From Albibeggiatoa sp964388965 (GTDB lineage: Bacteria; Pseudomonadota; Gammaproteobacteria; Beggiatoales; Beggiatoaceae): 15,873 nt of DNA. Of this stretch, positions 5,719-13,948 are shown one piece after another. Location: NCBI GenBank assembly GCA_964388965.1, contig CAYMCP010000078.1, positions 1 through 15,873 of the forward strand. The letters are read 5' to 3'. The notes beneath the pieces were generated by a model. That model did no database searches. It saw nothing but the letters and a program-made list of their open reading frames with translations, and had not been told where the DNA came from. How positions within the stretch are numbered: position 1 is the first letter of the stretch; each line of letters opens with the position of its first letter. The position numbers were made by a program, and so were the translations under genes.

Positions 5719-7512
5719 ATGACACCTGCACACGCACAAACTCGTACACACCTACCCAAACATTCCCGCAATGATAGAAAAAATTTCCGTTCCATGCTGC
5801 CCTATTTATGGGATTATCGCGGCAGAGTATTACTCGCCCTGTTGACATTAGTATTAGCAAAAATAGCTAACATTGGCGTACCCGTAATATTAAAACAATT
5901 AGTGGATACCCTAGACGCAATTGGACAAAATCCGCAACTTATCCCGATCTTACTTTTAGCAGCTTATGGTACATTACGTTTAGCAAGTGGTTTATTTAAT
6001 GAATTACGTGATGCTGTTTTCGCTAGAGTACGTTACCATGCGATGCGCAAATTGTCCAACAGCGTACTAAAACACCTACATGCACTATCACTGCGATTTC
6101 ACTTAGAACGCAAAACAGGTGCAATTTCTCGTGATTTAGAACGCGGTACGCATAGCGTTAGCTCAATTATGAACTACCTCGTTTTTAATATTATTCCTAC
6201 ATTTATTGAGTTTACGCTGATTTTTATCATTTTACTGATTTTTTATGATATTCAATTTGCCTTAATCACAATCATAACAGTAATTATTTATATCGGTTTT
6301 ACAATCTTGACTATGGAGTGGCGCATGGAATTCCGCTACACCATGAATCAACAAGAATCTAAAGCCAATAATCAAGCAATTGATAGTTTAATTAATTATG
6401 AAACCGTTAAATCATTTGGCAATGAATCATTAGAACTTAAACGTTATGATGAAACATTAGATTTATGGGAAGATGCTGCGGTAAAAAGTCAGACTTCGAT
6501 GTCAATTTTAAATTTTGGGCAATCTGCGATTATTACCATTGGTGTCACTTTCATCATGTTTTTCGCTACTTACGGCGTACTACAAGGCAAAATGAGTTTA
6601 GGTGACTTAGTTTTAGTCAATACTTTTTTACTACAATTATTTATTCCACTCAACTTTTTAGGCATGATTTACCGCGCAATGAAACACGCTTTAGTAGATA
6701 TGGACTTAATTTTTAAATTATTGGAAGAAAAACCAGAAATTACCGATAAAGCTGATGCGCGAGATTTAGATGTAGGTAATGGTAATATTCGCTTTGATAA
6801 TGTTAGTTTTTATTACCAAGCAGAACGCCCGATTTTACATGAAATCAGTTTTGAGATTCCAGCCGGACATAAAATTGCCATTGTTGGCAGCAGTGGGGCG
6901 GGTAAATCAACTATTGCGCGTTTACTATTCCGTTTTTATGATGTAATACAAGGCAGTATTCAAATCAACGGGCAAGACATTCGCCACGTCACACAAGAAA
7001 GTTTGCGTACTGCAATCAGCATTGTGCCACAAGATACCGTGTTATTTAACGAAAGCATTTATTACAACATCGCCTACGCCAAAGAAAATGCCAGTTTTGA
7101 GCAAGTTATTCAAGCGGCTAAATTAGCACATATCCATGATTTTATTGAATCTTTGCCCAAAGGATACGATACGATTGTTGGTGAACGCGGATTAAAATTG
7201 TCCGGTGGTGAAAAACAGCGCGTTGCGATTGCACGAGCAATTTTAAAACAACCAAAAATCTTAATTTTTGATGAAGCGACCTCCTCGTTAGATTCCAAAT
7301 CAGAAAAAATGATTCAAAAGGCATTATCAGAAATTGCAATCAATCACACTACACTTGTAATTGCACATCGTTTATCTACAATTATTGATGCAGAACAAAT
7401 TTTAGTCATGGAACAAGGTCGTATTATCGAGCGTGGTACGCATAATCAATTACTCGCGTTACAAGGCACATACGCACACCTTTGGCAGTTACAACAACAG
7501 GAAGAAAAATAA
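5719..7512 (+). CDS. Atm1/ABCB7-type ABC exporter (fused permease and ATPase)
   Basis: The 597-residue half-transporter works as a homodimer in the inner membrane. Residues about 35-310 hold the six-helix exporter domain (ALLTLVLAKIANIGVPVILKQLVD, then hydrophobic helices near 155-200 and 265-320), with the family-typical RFHLERKTGAISRDLERGT loop near 130. The ATPase has Walker A GSSGAGKST (390-398), a Q-loop VPQDTVLFN, the signature LSGGEKQR (494-501), Walker B LIFDEATSSLD (Asp518, Glu519) and switch His550, all intact. The length is normal. Known bacterial Atm1 proteins export glutathione conjugates, including metal-thiol complexes, and mitochondrial ones export a sulfur compound for Fe-S assembly; the substrate here is inferred only. 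The start ATG lacks a good Shine-Dalgarno sequence; a later Met at residue 27 would remove only the non-conserved leader. Confidence 0.92.
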   Translation: MTPAHAQTRTHLPKHSRNDRKNFRSMLPYLWDYRGRVLLALLTLVLAKIANIGVPVILKQLVDTLDAIGQNPQLIPILLLAAYGTLRLASGLFNELRDAVFARVRYHAMRKLSNSVLKHLHALSLRFHLERKTGAISRDLERGTHSVSSIMNYLVFNIIPTFIEFTLIFIILLIFYDIQFALITIITVIIYIGFTILTMEWRMEFRYTMNQQESKANNQAIDSLINYETVKSFGNESLELKRYDETLDLWEDAAVKSQTSMSILNFGQSAIITIGVTFIMFFATYGVLQGKMSLGDLVLVNTFLLQLFIPLNFLGMIYRAMKHALVDMDLIFKLLEEKPEITDKADARDLDVGNGNIRFDNVSFYYQAERPILHEISFEIPAGHKIAIVGSSGAGKSTIARLLFRFYDVIQGSIQINGQDIRHVTQESLRTAISIVPQDTVLFNESIYYNIAYAKENASFEQVIQAAKLAHIHDFIESLPKGYDTIVGERGLKLSGGEKQRVAIARAILKQPKILIFDEATSSLDSKSEKMIQKALSEIAINHTTLVIAHRLSTIIDAEQILVMEQGRIIERGTHNQLLALQGTYAHLWQLQQQEEK

Positions 7513-7566
7513 ACGATTAGGAGTGACGCAGTTCATACGAAAATTTTGCTCTGTATTTGTAACCCG

Positions 7567-7630
7567 CAATAAATCGGAACATAGAGCGTCCCTGCCGTAC
7601 CCCAACGGAGAATGTTAGAGCGAGGAAAAT
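7567..7630 (-). repeat. Dispersed intergenic repeat flanking ppdK, left copy
   Basis: The reverse complement (ATTTTCCTCG ... CTCCGTTG ... GCAGGGAC ... GATTTATT) aligns over its full length with 10854-10919, at about 70% identity by eye with one small gap. The outer ends (ATTTTCCTCG, GATTTATT) and inner blocks are the best conserved. It can fold into small hairpins (CCGT/ACGG at the centre). Confidence 0.65.
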
Positions 7631-7813
7631 ATCACACATTTTGTCATAACTACTCTATAATCAGAATCAGGATAAACAGAATTTGTTCTAAAAAAATATG
7701 CTATGGTTTCTAAATTTTCGACGATCCGAGTACCACAATTAAATTGATGCTATGTCCGCAATCTAAATGATTGTAAGTGCATAAATCGCAAGAATAATTA
7801 ACAAGTAGTGGTG

Positions 7814-7843
7814 TTGACTGTCGCGGAAGTAGGTGCGTGAAAT
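7814..7843 (+). promoter_or_regulatory. Possible ppdK promoter
   Basis: TTGACT, 18 bases, TGAAAT (5/6 and 4/6 to consensus) would start transcription near 7850, with a leader of about 75 bases that includes the palindrome at 7891-7906. Confidence 0.25.
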
Positions 7844-7890
7844 TTTTCTTTGCGCGTTACTGGATTCGCCCGTCCTCTCTGAGGGTGAGC

Positions 7891-7906
7891 GTTAATTTTT
7901 ATTAAC
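7891..7906. promoter_or_regulatory. Perfect palindrome before the ppdK start
   Basis: GTTAAT-TTTT-ATTAAC is a 6-bp perfect inverted repeat with a T4 spacer. It lies just before the likely ribosome binding region, so it could be an operator or a translational hairpin. It is AT-rich, so chance cannot be excluded. Confidence 0.3.
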
Positions 7907-7925
7907 AACATGGACCAGAAATACT

Positions 7926-10667
7926 ATGAAATATGTTTATTCGTTCCAAGAAGGGGATGGGAAAAACAAAAAACTATTGGGTGGTAAAGGTGCAAACCTA
8001 TGCGAAATGACCCAAATTGGTTTACGTGTTCCACCGGGTTTTGTCATTACTACGGAGGCGTGTTTACAATATCTTGAGCAAAAACAATTACCTGATGGTT
8101 TGATTGATGAGGTAAAAGCGCACGTTCAAGCCGTTGAAAAAGCAACAGGACGTGGTTTTGGTGAAGCGAATAATCCGTTATTAGTTTCAGTTCGTTCGGG
8201 TGCTGCCATGTCCATGCCGGGCATGATGGATACGATTCTAAACTTAGGTTTAAATTCATCTACACTACAAGGTCTTATTCGACACACAGGCGATGAACGT
8301 TTTGGTTATGATGCTTATCGTCGTTTTATTCAGCTATTCGGCAAAGTTGCATTGGGTGTTGCTGATGAAAAATTTGACGCACATTTTGAACAAGTCAAAC
8401 GGCAAGCCGGCGTAAAAGTTGACGTTGGGCTAAATTCAGAAAATTTAAAAGAAATCAGTGAGCGTTTCTTACAAGTAGTTAAAGAAGAAACAGGGCACCC
8501 ATTTCCAGAAAACGTTTTTGAACAACTAGAAATTGCGGTAAAAGCTGTATTCAATTCTTGGACGGGTAAACGCGCCATTGACTATCGTCGTGAATTCCAC
8601 ATTATACCAGAAATGGCAAACGGTACTGCGGTTAATGTAGTCGCAATGGTATTTGGAAATATGGGCAACGACTGTGCAACAGGGGTTGGTTTTACTCGTG
8701 ATCCGGGTACAGGCGAAAATCAAATGTATGGTGAATATCTCGTCAACGCGCAAGGTGAGGACGTAGTAGCAGGAATTAGAACGCCTAAACCCGTACATGA
8801 AATGGCAAAAGAATTACCTGAGATGTATAAGCAACTGGTGGATTTACGCAATAAGTTAGAAAACCACTATCATGAAGTACAAGATTATGAATATACAATT
8901 GAAAAAGGTACGCTGTATTGTTTACAAACCCGTAACGGTAAAATGAACGCGGCAGCAATGGTAAAAACATCTGTTGATTTATTTAATGAAAGTTTAATTT
9001 CAAAAGAACAAGCCTTATTGAGAGTTAATCCAGAACATTTAGAACAATTATTACATCCGCGTTTAGACCCACACGGCACAATTGAGCCATTAGCACAAGG
9101 TTTACCCGCTTCACCCGGTGCGGCATGTGGTAAGTGTGTATTCGACGCTGACCAAGCGGAAATTTTAGGTCGATCAGGTGAAAAAGTTATTTTAGTCCGT
9201 GAGGAAACCAAACCCGAAGATATTCATGGTTTCTTTGCCTCGCAAGGTATTTTAACCAGTCGTGGTGGTAAAACATCACATGCTGCGGTCGTGGCGCGTG
9301 GTATGGGTAAAGCCTGCGTTGCTGGTGCTGAAGGCATTTCAGTCGATACGCGAATGCGTCAGGCGATTGTTGGCGACGTAACTTTATGCGAAGGTGATCT
9401 TATTACCATTGATGGCAGCACCGGCAATGTCTATTTAGGTGCAATTCCGACTATTCCGCCTAAATTTTCTGATGAATTAAAAATACTATTAGGTTGGGCT
9501 GATGAAGTGGCGCAAATCAAGGTGATGGCAAACGCAGATACACCAGTGGCGGCAAAACGTGCCGTTGAATATGGTGCAATGGGTATTGGTTTATGTCGTA
9601 CTGAGCGCATGTTTAACGAAACGGAACGTTTACCAATTGTAGTTGATATGATTTTGGCGCGTACACCTACTGAACGTCAAATTGCTTTAGATAAATTATT
9701 ACCAATTCAACGTGATGATTTTAAAGGTATTTTTCAAGCAATGTCACCCCGTCCAGTCACAGTACGCTTGCTTGACCCGCCAATGCACGAGTTTTTGCCT
9801 ACAGAACAGCAATTGTTAGATGATTTAAATGCGTTACGCGAATATTATGTAGTAGTAAAAGGTCGTTCAACGGTATTGCATACTTTACGCGATCATCACG
9901 CTTTACCCGCACCATTTGACGCGATGACTGAAGAAACTGTAACCGCAGCGATCAATAAAAAAGAAGAGATGTTGCGCAAAGTGCGTGAATTATATGAAGT
10001 TAATCCAATGTTAGGTCATCGTGGTGTGCGTTTAGGTTTAACTTTTCCAGAAATTTACGCCATGCAAATCCGCGCAATTTTAGAAGCAGCGGCTGAATGT
10101 GTTAAGGAAGGATTAGAAGTCCACCCTGAAATCATGGTGCCGCAAGTGATTACTTCACAGGAATTAAAACGAGTTAAAGAGTCTGTTGATACGATTCATG
10201 AACAGGTGGAGCAGCAACATCGGGTTAAATTAGATTTCAAATTCGGAACGATGGTAGAGACAGTACGTGCGTGTACTCGTGCGAAACATTTAGCAGAAGT
10301 CGCTGAATTTTTCTCTTTCGGCACCAATGACTTAACGCAAGCAACGTTCTCATTCTCGCGTGAAGATGCGGAAAATAAATTTTTACCGATGTATAACGAA
10401 AATGGCATTTTGCAAGACAACCCATTTGAAGTATTGGATGTAAAAGGTGTGGGGCAATTAATGCAAATGACAGTGGAATGGGGACGTAAAACTCGTGCTG
10501 GCTTAAAGGTAGGCATTTGTGGTGAACAAGGTGGACATCCAGCCTCTATCCATTTCTGCCATCACATTGATTTAGATTATGTTTCTTGTTCCGCGCCGCG
10601 TGTTCCAATTGCTCGTTTGGCAGCGGCACACGCTAAGTTGCTAGAAGATAAATATGAAATAGATTAG
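7926..10667 (+). CDS. ppdK: Pyruvate, phosphate dikinase
   Basis: It interconverts pyruvate + ATP + phosphate with PEP + AMP + pyrophosphate in the cytoplasm. The 913 residues compare with about 874 in the Clostridium symbiosum enzyme. The N-terminal nucleotide-binding part starts with GGKGANLCEMT and has RSGAAMSMPGMMDTILNLGLN near 92-112. The swivelling phosphohistidine domain has GGKTSHAAVVARGMGKACV, with catalytic His452. The C-terminal TIM barrel has GLCRTERMF, FGTMVETVRAC, FFSFGTNDLTQ and CGEQGGHP with the catalytic Cys at 865. Every catalytic motif is present. Thr450, two residues before the His, is the position that the PPDK regulatory protein phosphorylates in other organisms; no such gene (DUF299) is in this window. 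With PPi-dependent phosphofructokinase, PPDK can run a pyrophosphate-linked glycolysis or feed PEP to gluconeogenesis; which applies here is not shown. The ATG at 7926 has only a weak GGA upstream. Confidence 0.97.
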   Translation: MKYVYSFQEGDGKNKKLLGGKGANLCEMTQIGLRVPPGFVITTEACLQYLEQKQLPDGLIDEVKAHVQAVEKATGRGFGEANNPLLVSVRSGAAMSMPGMMDTILNLGLNSSTLQGLIRHTGDERFGYDAYRRFIQLFGKVALGVADEKFDAHFEQVKRQAGVKVDVGLNSENLKEISERFLQVVKEETGHPFPENVFEQLEIAVKAVFNSWTGKRAIDYRREFHIIPEMANGTAVNVVAMVFGNMGNDCATGVGFTRDPGTGENQMYGEYLVNAQGEDVVAGIRTPKPVHEMAKELPEMYKQLVDLRNKLENHYHEVQDYEYTIEKGTLYCLQTRNGKMNAAAMVKTSVDLFNESLISKEQALLRVNPEHLEQLLHPRLDPHGTIEPLAQGLPASPGAACGKCVFDADQAEILGRSGEKVILVREETKPEDIHGFFASQGILTSRGGKTSHAAVVARGMGKACVAGAEGISVDTRMRQAIVGDVTLCEGDLITIDGSTGNVYLGAIPTIPPKFSDELKILLGWADEVAQIKVMANADTPVAAKRAVEYGAMGIGLCRTERMFNETERLPIVVDMILARTPTERQIALDKLLPIQRDDFKGIFQAMSPRPVTVRLLDPPMHEFLPTEQQLLDDLNALREYYVVVKGRSTVLHTLRDHHALPAPFDAMTEETVTAAINKKEEMLRKVRELYEVNPMLGHRGVRLGLTFPEIYAMQIRAILEAAAECVKEGLEVHPEIMVPQVITSQELKRVKESVDTIHEQVEQQHRVKLDFKFGTMVETVRACTRAKHLAEVAEFFSFGTNDLTQATFSFSREDAENKFLPMYNENGILQDNPFEVLDVKGVGQLMQMTVEWGRKTRAGLKVGICGEQGGHPASIHFCHHIDLDYVSCSAPRVPIARLAAAHAKLLEDKYEID

Positions 10668-10697
10668 ATTTTAATTGTTTTTTATTAAACTCGTGAT

Positions 10698-10734
10698 GAT
10701 GCACCGCGTCTACCTAAATTTAACGCAGTGCATC
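10698..10734 (+). terminator. Hairpin after ppdK (possible terminator)
   Basis: GATGCACCGCGT (10698-10709) and ACGCAGTGCATC (10723-10734) pair at 11 of 12 positions around a 13-base loop, 30 bases past the ppdK stop. The stretch after it is only moderately T-rich, so Rho-independent termination is plausible but not clear. Confidence 0.45.
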
Positions 10735-10853
10735 GACTGTTCATTTTACACAGTGCGCAGAACAAGGATAAATGCGGAACGATTCTATTTGTGAGTGTTG
10801 CACGGAATTTCTATACTCACGTTAGGCTCGTAATTTAAAAAAAGTTTATTTTC

Positions 10854-10919
10854 ATTTTCCTCGTCCCAATGGTCTCCGTTGTTGGGATGCAGCAGGGACA
10901 TTCTGCGTCCTGATTTATT
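10854..10919 (+). repeat. Dispersed intergenic repeat flanking ppdK, right copy
   Basis: It starts ATTTTCCTCG and ends GATTTATT, and is the inverse-oriented partner of 7567-7630. It contains two hairpins: CCCAA/TTGGG (10865-10869, 10882-10886) and CAGGGAC ... GTCCTG (10893-10912). The second resembles the GGACGC...GCGTCC palindromes common between genes of large sulfur bacteria, as I recall. Confidence 0.65.
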
Positions 10920-10956
10920 CAATGGTTCGGGCACTTTTTTAAAGCATATAATAAAA

Positions 10957-10998
10957 TCAATAACTTACGAAAGAACGCTTATATTTGTAACTTATTGA
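10957..10998. repeat. Inverted repeat TCAATAACTTAC / GTAACTTATTGA
   Basis: The arms 10957-10968 and 10987-10998 match at 11 of 12 positions around an 18-base loop. On the minus strand the left arm and its flank (CTTTCGTAAGTTATTGATTTT) form copy C of the repeat family seen at 1894 and 13983. Confidence 0.55.
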
Positions 10999-11140
10999 AA
11001 TATTTAATAATTCACAAAAACTGTCCGAAGTATTGGTTATTGTGAGTTGCAAATATAGAGTTTTCATCTGAACTGCGTAACTCCTATTTTAATAACTTCT
11101 TGCGAAAGCTATAAAAAAGAGTCAATCTAAACTTGTGAAA

Positions 11141-11186
11141 TACGATTGGAAATACGGTGAAAATCCTGTTAACTGCCCAATGTGAG
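11141..11186 (+). ncRNA. Cobalamin-riboswitch-like core (tentative, possibly relict)
   Basis: GGAAATACGGTGAAAATCC followed by CTGCCC and TGTGAG closely follows the conserved core GGGAA-N3-GGTG-NAANTCC-N4-CNGNCCC-N4-ACTGTGA of cobalamin riboswitches. The usual GGG/CCC pairing is replaced by ATTGG (11145-11149) with CCAAT (11177-11181), a perfect 5-bp pairing that keeps the fold. No clear AGCCAGNAGACC B12 box follows at normal distance; an AGACC lies at 11338-11342, beyond a 132-base inverted repeat. Downstream on this strand there is only the lon 3' end in antisense, so a regulated gene is missing. A chance match or a decayed element remains possible. Confidence 0.35.
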
Positions 11187-11196
11187 TAACAAATAG

Positions 11197-11328
11197 CCGA
11201 CATTCCGCACCTAATGCAAAAAAAAGTTTATTTTAGTTGTTTCTTTTGCAACTTGCGTAATAGGAAATCCAAACTTTTAAAATTCTACTGAAAATAATCT
11301 AAAAATTTCGTTAGGTGCGGAACGTGGG
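11197..11328. repeat. Inverted-repeat element of about 132 bp
   Basis: The terminal arms CCGACATTCCGCACCTAATG (11197-11216) and the inverted copy at 11309-11328 match at 17 of 20 positions. The AT-rich interior carries AAAAAAAGTTTATTTT, also seen near 10838-10853. There is no coding capacity. An end-like single copy lies at 15336-15355. It looks like a MITE or a structured RNA stem; no clear target-site duplication was seen. Confidence 0.6.
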
Positions 11329-11331
11329 AAA

Positions 11332-11348
11332 TAGGTTAGACCGACCTA
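11332..11348 (-). terminator. Small hairpin overlapping the lon stop
   Basis: On the minus strand TAGGT and ACCTA (5 bp, 7-base loop) begin at the TAG stop and are followed by TTTCCC. This is weak as a terminator; the adjacent 132-base inverted repeat may serve instead. Confidence 0.25.
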
Positions 11349-13841
11349 CTTTATTCTAAAAAACTCCGGCATACGAAATGTTTTTTGCGGACGAACCAGC
11401 GGTTTAAAATCTGTTGGAGACCATAAAATTTTTGCGACATCAGAATAAACCCTTACGAAATGTACGACCATTTCCGCACGTACATAATCAGGTAATTCGT
11501 CATAATCACGCTTATTTGCATCGGGTAAAATTACCTCATGAATCTTGACACGTTTAGCAGCAATAATCTTTTCACGTACACCACCAATTGGCAATACATG
11601 CCCCGTTAAAGTTAATTCACCAGTCATTGCAATTGAACGCTGCACGATTTTTCCTAATGCAAGTGACAATAATGCACTGGTCATGGTAATCCCAGCACTA
11701 GGTCCATCTTTCGGAGTCGCACCGGAAGGTACGTGTAAATGAATTAAAGCTTTTTCAAAATAGCTGCGACTGACACCAAATTGTTCACATTCCGCAACCA
11801 AATAGCTATAAGCAATTTCTGCCGACTCTTTCATCACATCGCCCAACTGTCCCGTGAGCTTAAAACCGCGTGAATAATCATGAATTCGTGTTGCTTCCAC
11901 ACTCAAAGTTGCCCCACCCATCGCAGTCCACGCCAAACCTGTAATGACACCAATTCCTTTTAATTCTTTATCGTTTTCAAAAGTAGGTTTGCCTAAATAA
12001 TCACTTAAATTTTTAGTGCCCACCTTGATTGGCGTTTCTGTTCCTTCTAATATTTTTAATGCAGCTTTACGAGCAATCGAACCTATGCGTTTTTCCAAAT
12101 TCCGCACTCCAGCTTCACGCGCATAATCTTCAATAATTGTAGTCAAAGTCTCATCTGGCAAAATTAATTGCGTTTCCTGCAATCCTGTTTTTTCCAATTG
12201 ACGGCGTACCAAGTGTTTTTTAGCAATTTGCAATTTTTCGCTAGTCAAATAACCAGATAATTTAATTACTTCCATTCGATCAATTAACGGAGCTGGAATC
12301 GTATCCAATTGATTAGCCGTGCAGATAAATAATGCTTTGGACAAGTCAAAACGTACATCTAAGTAATGATCTAAAAAATCAATATTTTGCTCTGGGTCTA
12401 GCACTTCGAGCAATGCAGAAGCAGGGTCGCCACGGTACGATGTTCCGATTTTGTCAATTTCGTCTAACATAATGACTGGATTGGCGTATTCTACCTCTTT
12501 CATCGCTTGGATAAATTTACCCGGCATTGCACCAATATAAGTTCGGCGATGTCCCTTAATTTCTGCCTCATCGTGGATACCGCCGACTGAAAAACGGAAA
12601 AATGAACGTCCCAGCGCATTCGCAATCGAACGACCTACTGACGTTTTACCCACACCCGGCGGTCCAACTAATAATAAAATCGTACCGCTAATACTCCCTT
12701 TTAATTTACCAACCGCTAAAAATTCCATAATTCTATCTTTAACATCTTCCAAACCCTCATGATCTGCGTCTAAAGCTTCCCGTGCTTTAGTAATATCCAA
12801 ATGATCAGTAGAAAATTTACCCCAAGGCAATAAAGTCAGCCAATCCAAATAGTTACGAGTTACAGCGTATTCAGACGAACCGATTTCTAGCACTGACATT
12901 TTATCCATCTCATCATCAATCACTTTTTGCACCGCCTCTGGCACGGTTAAATCTTCCAAACGCTCGCGGAATTTATCTATTTGTGCAGTACGGTCGTCTT
13001 TTTCAATGCCTAATTCTTGTTGAATTGCTTTAAGCTGCTCGCGTAAAAAAAATTCACGTTGATGTTGCTCCATTTTATCTTCGACTTGGCGGCGAATTTC
13101 AACTTGTGCTTTTGCTAATTGTAACTCTTTATTCAATAACAATAATACCTTTTCTAAACGCGGTGCTAATTTCAAGGTTTCTAAAATTTCTTGTAATTCT
13201 TCTCTGCTCGACGTGGTTAGACTGGCTGCAAAATCAGCGAGTGATGAGGGTTCTTCAGGACTAAACCGCTCTAAAAACATTTTTAATTCTTCGTTATACA
13301 ATGGATTGAGCGGCAATAGTTCTTTAATTGTATTAATTACTGCTAAAACATGTGGTTTTAATGTCGCATCTTTTTTATTGCGTACTTCAGGATGATATTC
13401 CACATTAACCATAAAAGGGTGTTGGCTATTAATCCAATCAGTAATTTCAAAGCGTTGCAAACCTTCAACAATAATTTGTAAAAGCTCGTTTTTGTCTACT
13501 TCGATAATTCGGTGGATTTTACACACCGTACCAATTGGATAAAAATCATCTGGCGTTAAAGTGGTAATATCTTCAACGTTGTCCTTTTTGCACAATACCA
13601 AAGCAAGTAATTTGTGTGGACTGTCATTAATTTGCTTAATGGTATCCGCCCATAAGTCGTTTTCAATTATCATCGGAATAACTTGATGTGGAAAAAAAGG
13701 ACGACTCATCAGAGGTAAAACGTGAACCATCTTAGGCAAAGCTTCGGTATAAGAAATCAAACCTCCCTGAGATGTTTTCTGTTCCGCTTCAGTCGCCTTA
13801 ACTTCTTCATCTTGTTCAAAAGGTTCATGTTCAACCGTCAT
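11346..13841 (-). CDS. lon: ATP-dependent Lon protease
   Basis: A cytoplasmic AAA+ serine protease that degrades damaged and short-lived regulatory proteins. The 831 residues slightly exceed E. coli Lon (784), through an acidic, non-conserved leader of about 30 residues and a short basic C-terminal tail. The LAN domain starts at about 36 (VHVLPLMSRPFFPHQVIPM), then the coiled-coil stretch (VEIRRQVEDKMEQHQREFFLREQ). The AAA+ module has Walker A GPPGVGKTS (393-401) and Walker B VIMLDEIDKIG. The protease domain has PKDGPSAGITM with catalytic Ser715 and VREKIIAAKR with catalytic Lys758, the same 43-residue spacing as Ser679/Lys722 in E. coli. A clear AAGGAG precedes the ATG at 13841. No clpXP or hupB neighbours are present. 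It converges with ppdK. Confidence 0.97.
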   Translation of the reverse strand: MTVEHEPFEQDEEVKATEAEQKTSQGGLISYTEALPKMVHVLPLMSRPFFPHQVIPMIIENDLWADTIKQINDSPHKLLALVLCKKDNVEDITTLTPDDFYPIGTVCKIHRIIEVDKNELLQIIVEGLQRFEITDWINSQHPFMVNVEYHPEVRNKKDATLKPHVLAVINTIKELLPLNPLYNEELKMFLERFSPEEPSSLADFAASLTTSSREELQEILETLKLAPRLEKVLLLLNKELQLAKAQVEIRRQVEDKMEQHQREFFLREQLKAIQQELGIEKDDRTAQIDKFRERLEDLTVPEAVQKVIDDEMDKMSVLEIGSSEYAVTRNYLDWLTLLPWGKFSTDHLDITKAREALDADHEGLEDVKDRIMEFLAVGKLKGSISGTILLLVGPPGVGKTSVGRSIANALGRSFFRFSVGGIHDEAEIKGHRRTYIGAMPGKFIQAMKEVEYANPVIMLDEIDKIGTSYRGDPASALLEVLDPEQNIDFLDHYLDVRFDLSKALFICTANQLDTIPAPLIDRMEVIKLSGYLTSEKLQIAKKHLVRRQLEKTGLQETQLILPDETLTTIIEDYAREAGVRNLEKRIGSIARKAALKILEGTETPIKVGTKNLSDYLGKPTFENDKELKGIGVITGLAWTAMGGATLSVEATRIHDYSRGFKLTGQLGDVMKESAEIAYSYLVAECEQFGVSRSYFEKALIHLHVPSGATPKDGPSAGITMTSALLSLALGKIVQRSIAMTGELTLTGHVLPIGGVREKIIAAKRVKIHEVILPDANKRDYDELPDYVRAEMVVHFVRVYSDVAKILWSPTDFKPLVRPQKTFRMPEFFRIK

Positions 13842-13847
13842 TTGAGT

Positions 13848-13853
13848 CTCCTT
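13848..13853 (-). promoter_or_regulatory. Ribosome binding site of lon
   Basis: A full AAGGAG on the minus strand lies 6 bases before the ATG at 13841. It is the best Shine-Dalgarno sequence in the window and fixes the lon start. Confidence 0.8.
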
Positions 13854-13877
13854 ATTTTTTAGATCATCTCATCCTAT

Positions 13878-13906
13878 CAAATAATGCTTATATTAACCAA
13901 TTGCAA
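13878..13906 (-). promoter_or_regulatory. Possible lon promoter
   Basis: On the minus strand TTGCAA, 17 bases, TATTTG (4/6 and 4/6 to consensus for sigma-70). The CCCTTGCAA part also resembles a heat-shock -35 (CTTGAA), but no CCCCAT-type -10 follows, so heat-shock control is not supported by sequence. Confidence 0.3.
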
Positions 13907-13948
13907 GGGAAATATTTGCTAGAGAATGAATTTACTGCCAGCAATTCT

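Larger units (their letters stand above)
7513..7925 (+). other. Intergenic region upstream of ppdK
   Basis: No gene is seen in these 413 bases. They contain the repeat at 7567-7630, a possible promoter at 7814-7843, and the perfect small palindrome GTTAATTTTTATTAAC (7891-7906) about 20 bases before the ppdK start. Confidence 0.6.
10668..11345. other. Long convergent intergenic region between ppdK and lon, packed with inverted repeats
   Basis: No coding sequence is apparent in these 678 bases. In order it holds: the hairpin after ppdK (10698-10734); a 6-bp perfect inverted pair GTGAGT/ACTCAC (10791-10796, 10815-10820); the right copy of the ppdK-flanking repeat (10854-10919); a GTAAGTTATTGATT-family copy on the minus strand (10947-10976) that is one arm of a hairpin; a cobalamin-riboswitch-like core (11141-11186); and a large inverted repeat (11197-11328) abutting the lon stop. 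Confidence 0.7.

Noticed and set aside
7433..7618. Small plus-strand open frame over the 3' end of the Atm1-like gene
   Set aside because: It lies mostly inside the transporter gene in another frame and then in a non-coding repeat.
8050..9211. Several minus-strand open frames of 60-110 codons inside ppdK
   Set aside because: They are antisense shadows of a strongly conserved gene, with no start signals or recognisable domains.
10668..11345. tRNA or small protein gene in the long ppdK-lon gap
   Set aside because: No cloverleaf-like set of arms with a T-loop GTTCRA sequence and no open frame with a start signal was found by eye on either strand.
13878..13906. Heat-shock (sigma-32) promoter for lon
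   Set aside because: A CTTGCAA-like -35 is present but no CCCCAT-like -10 at the right spacing; only a weak sigma-70 match is reported.
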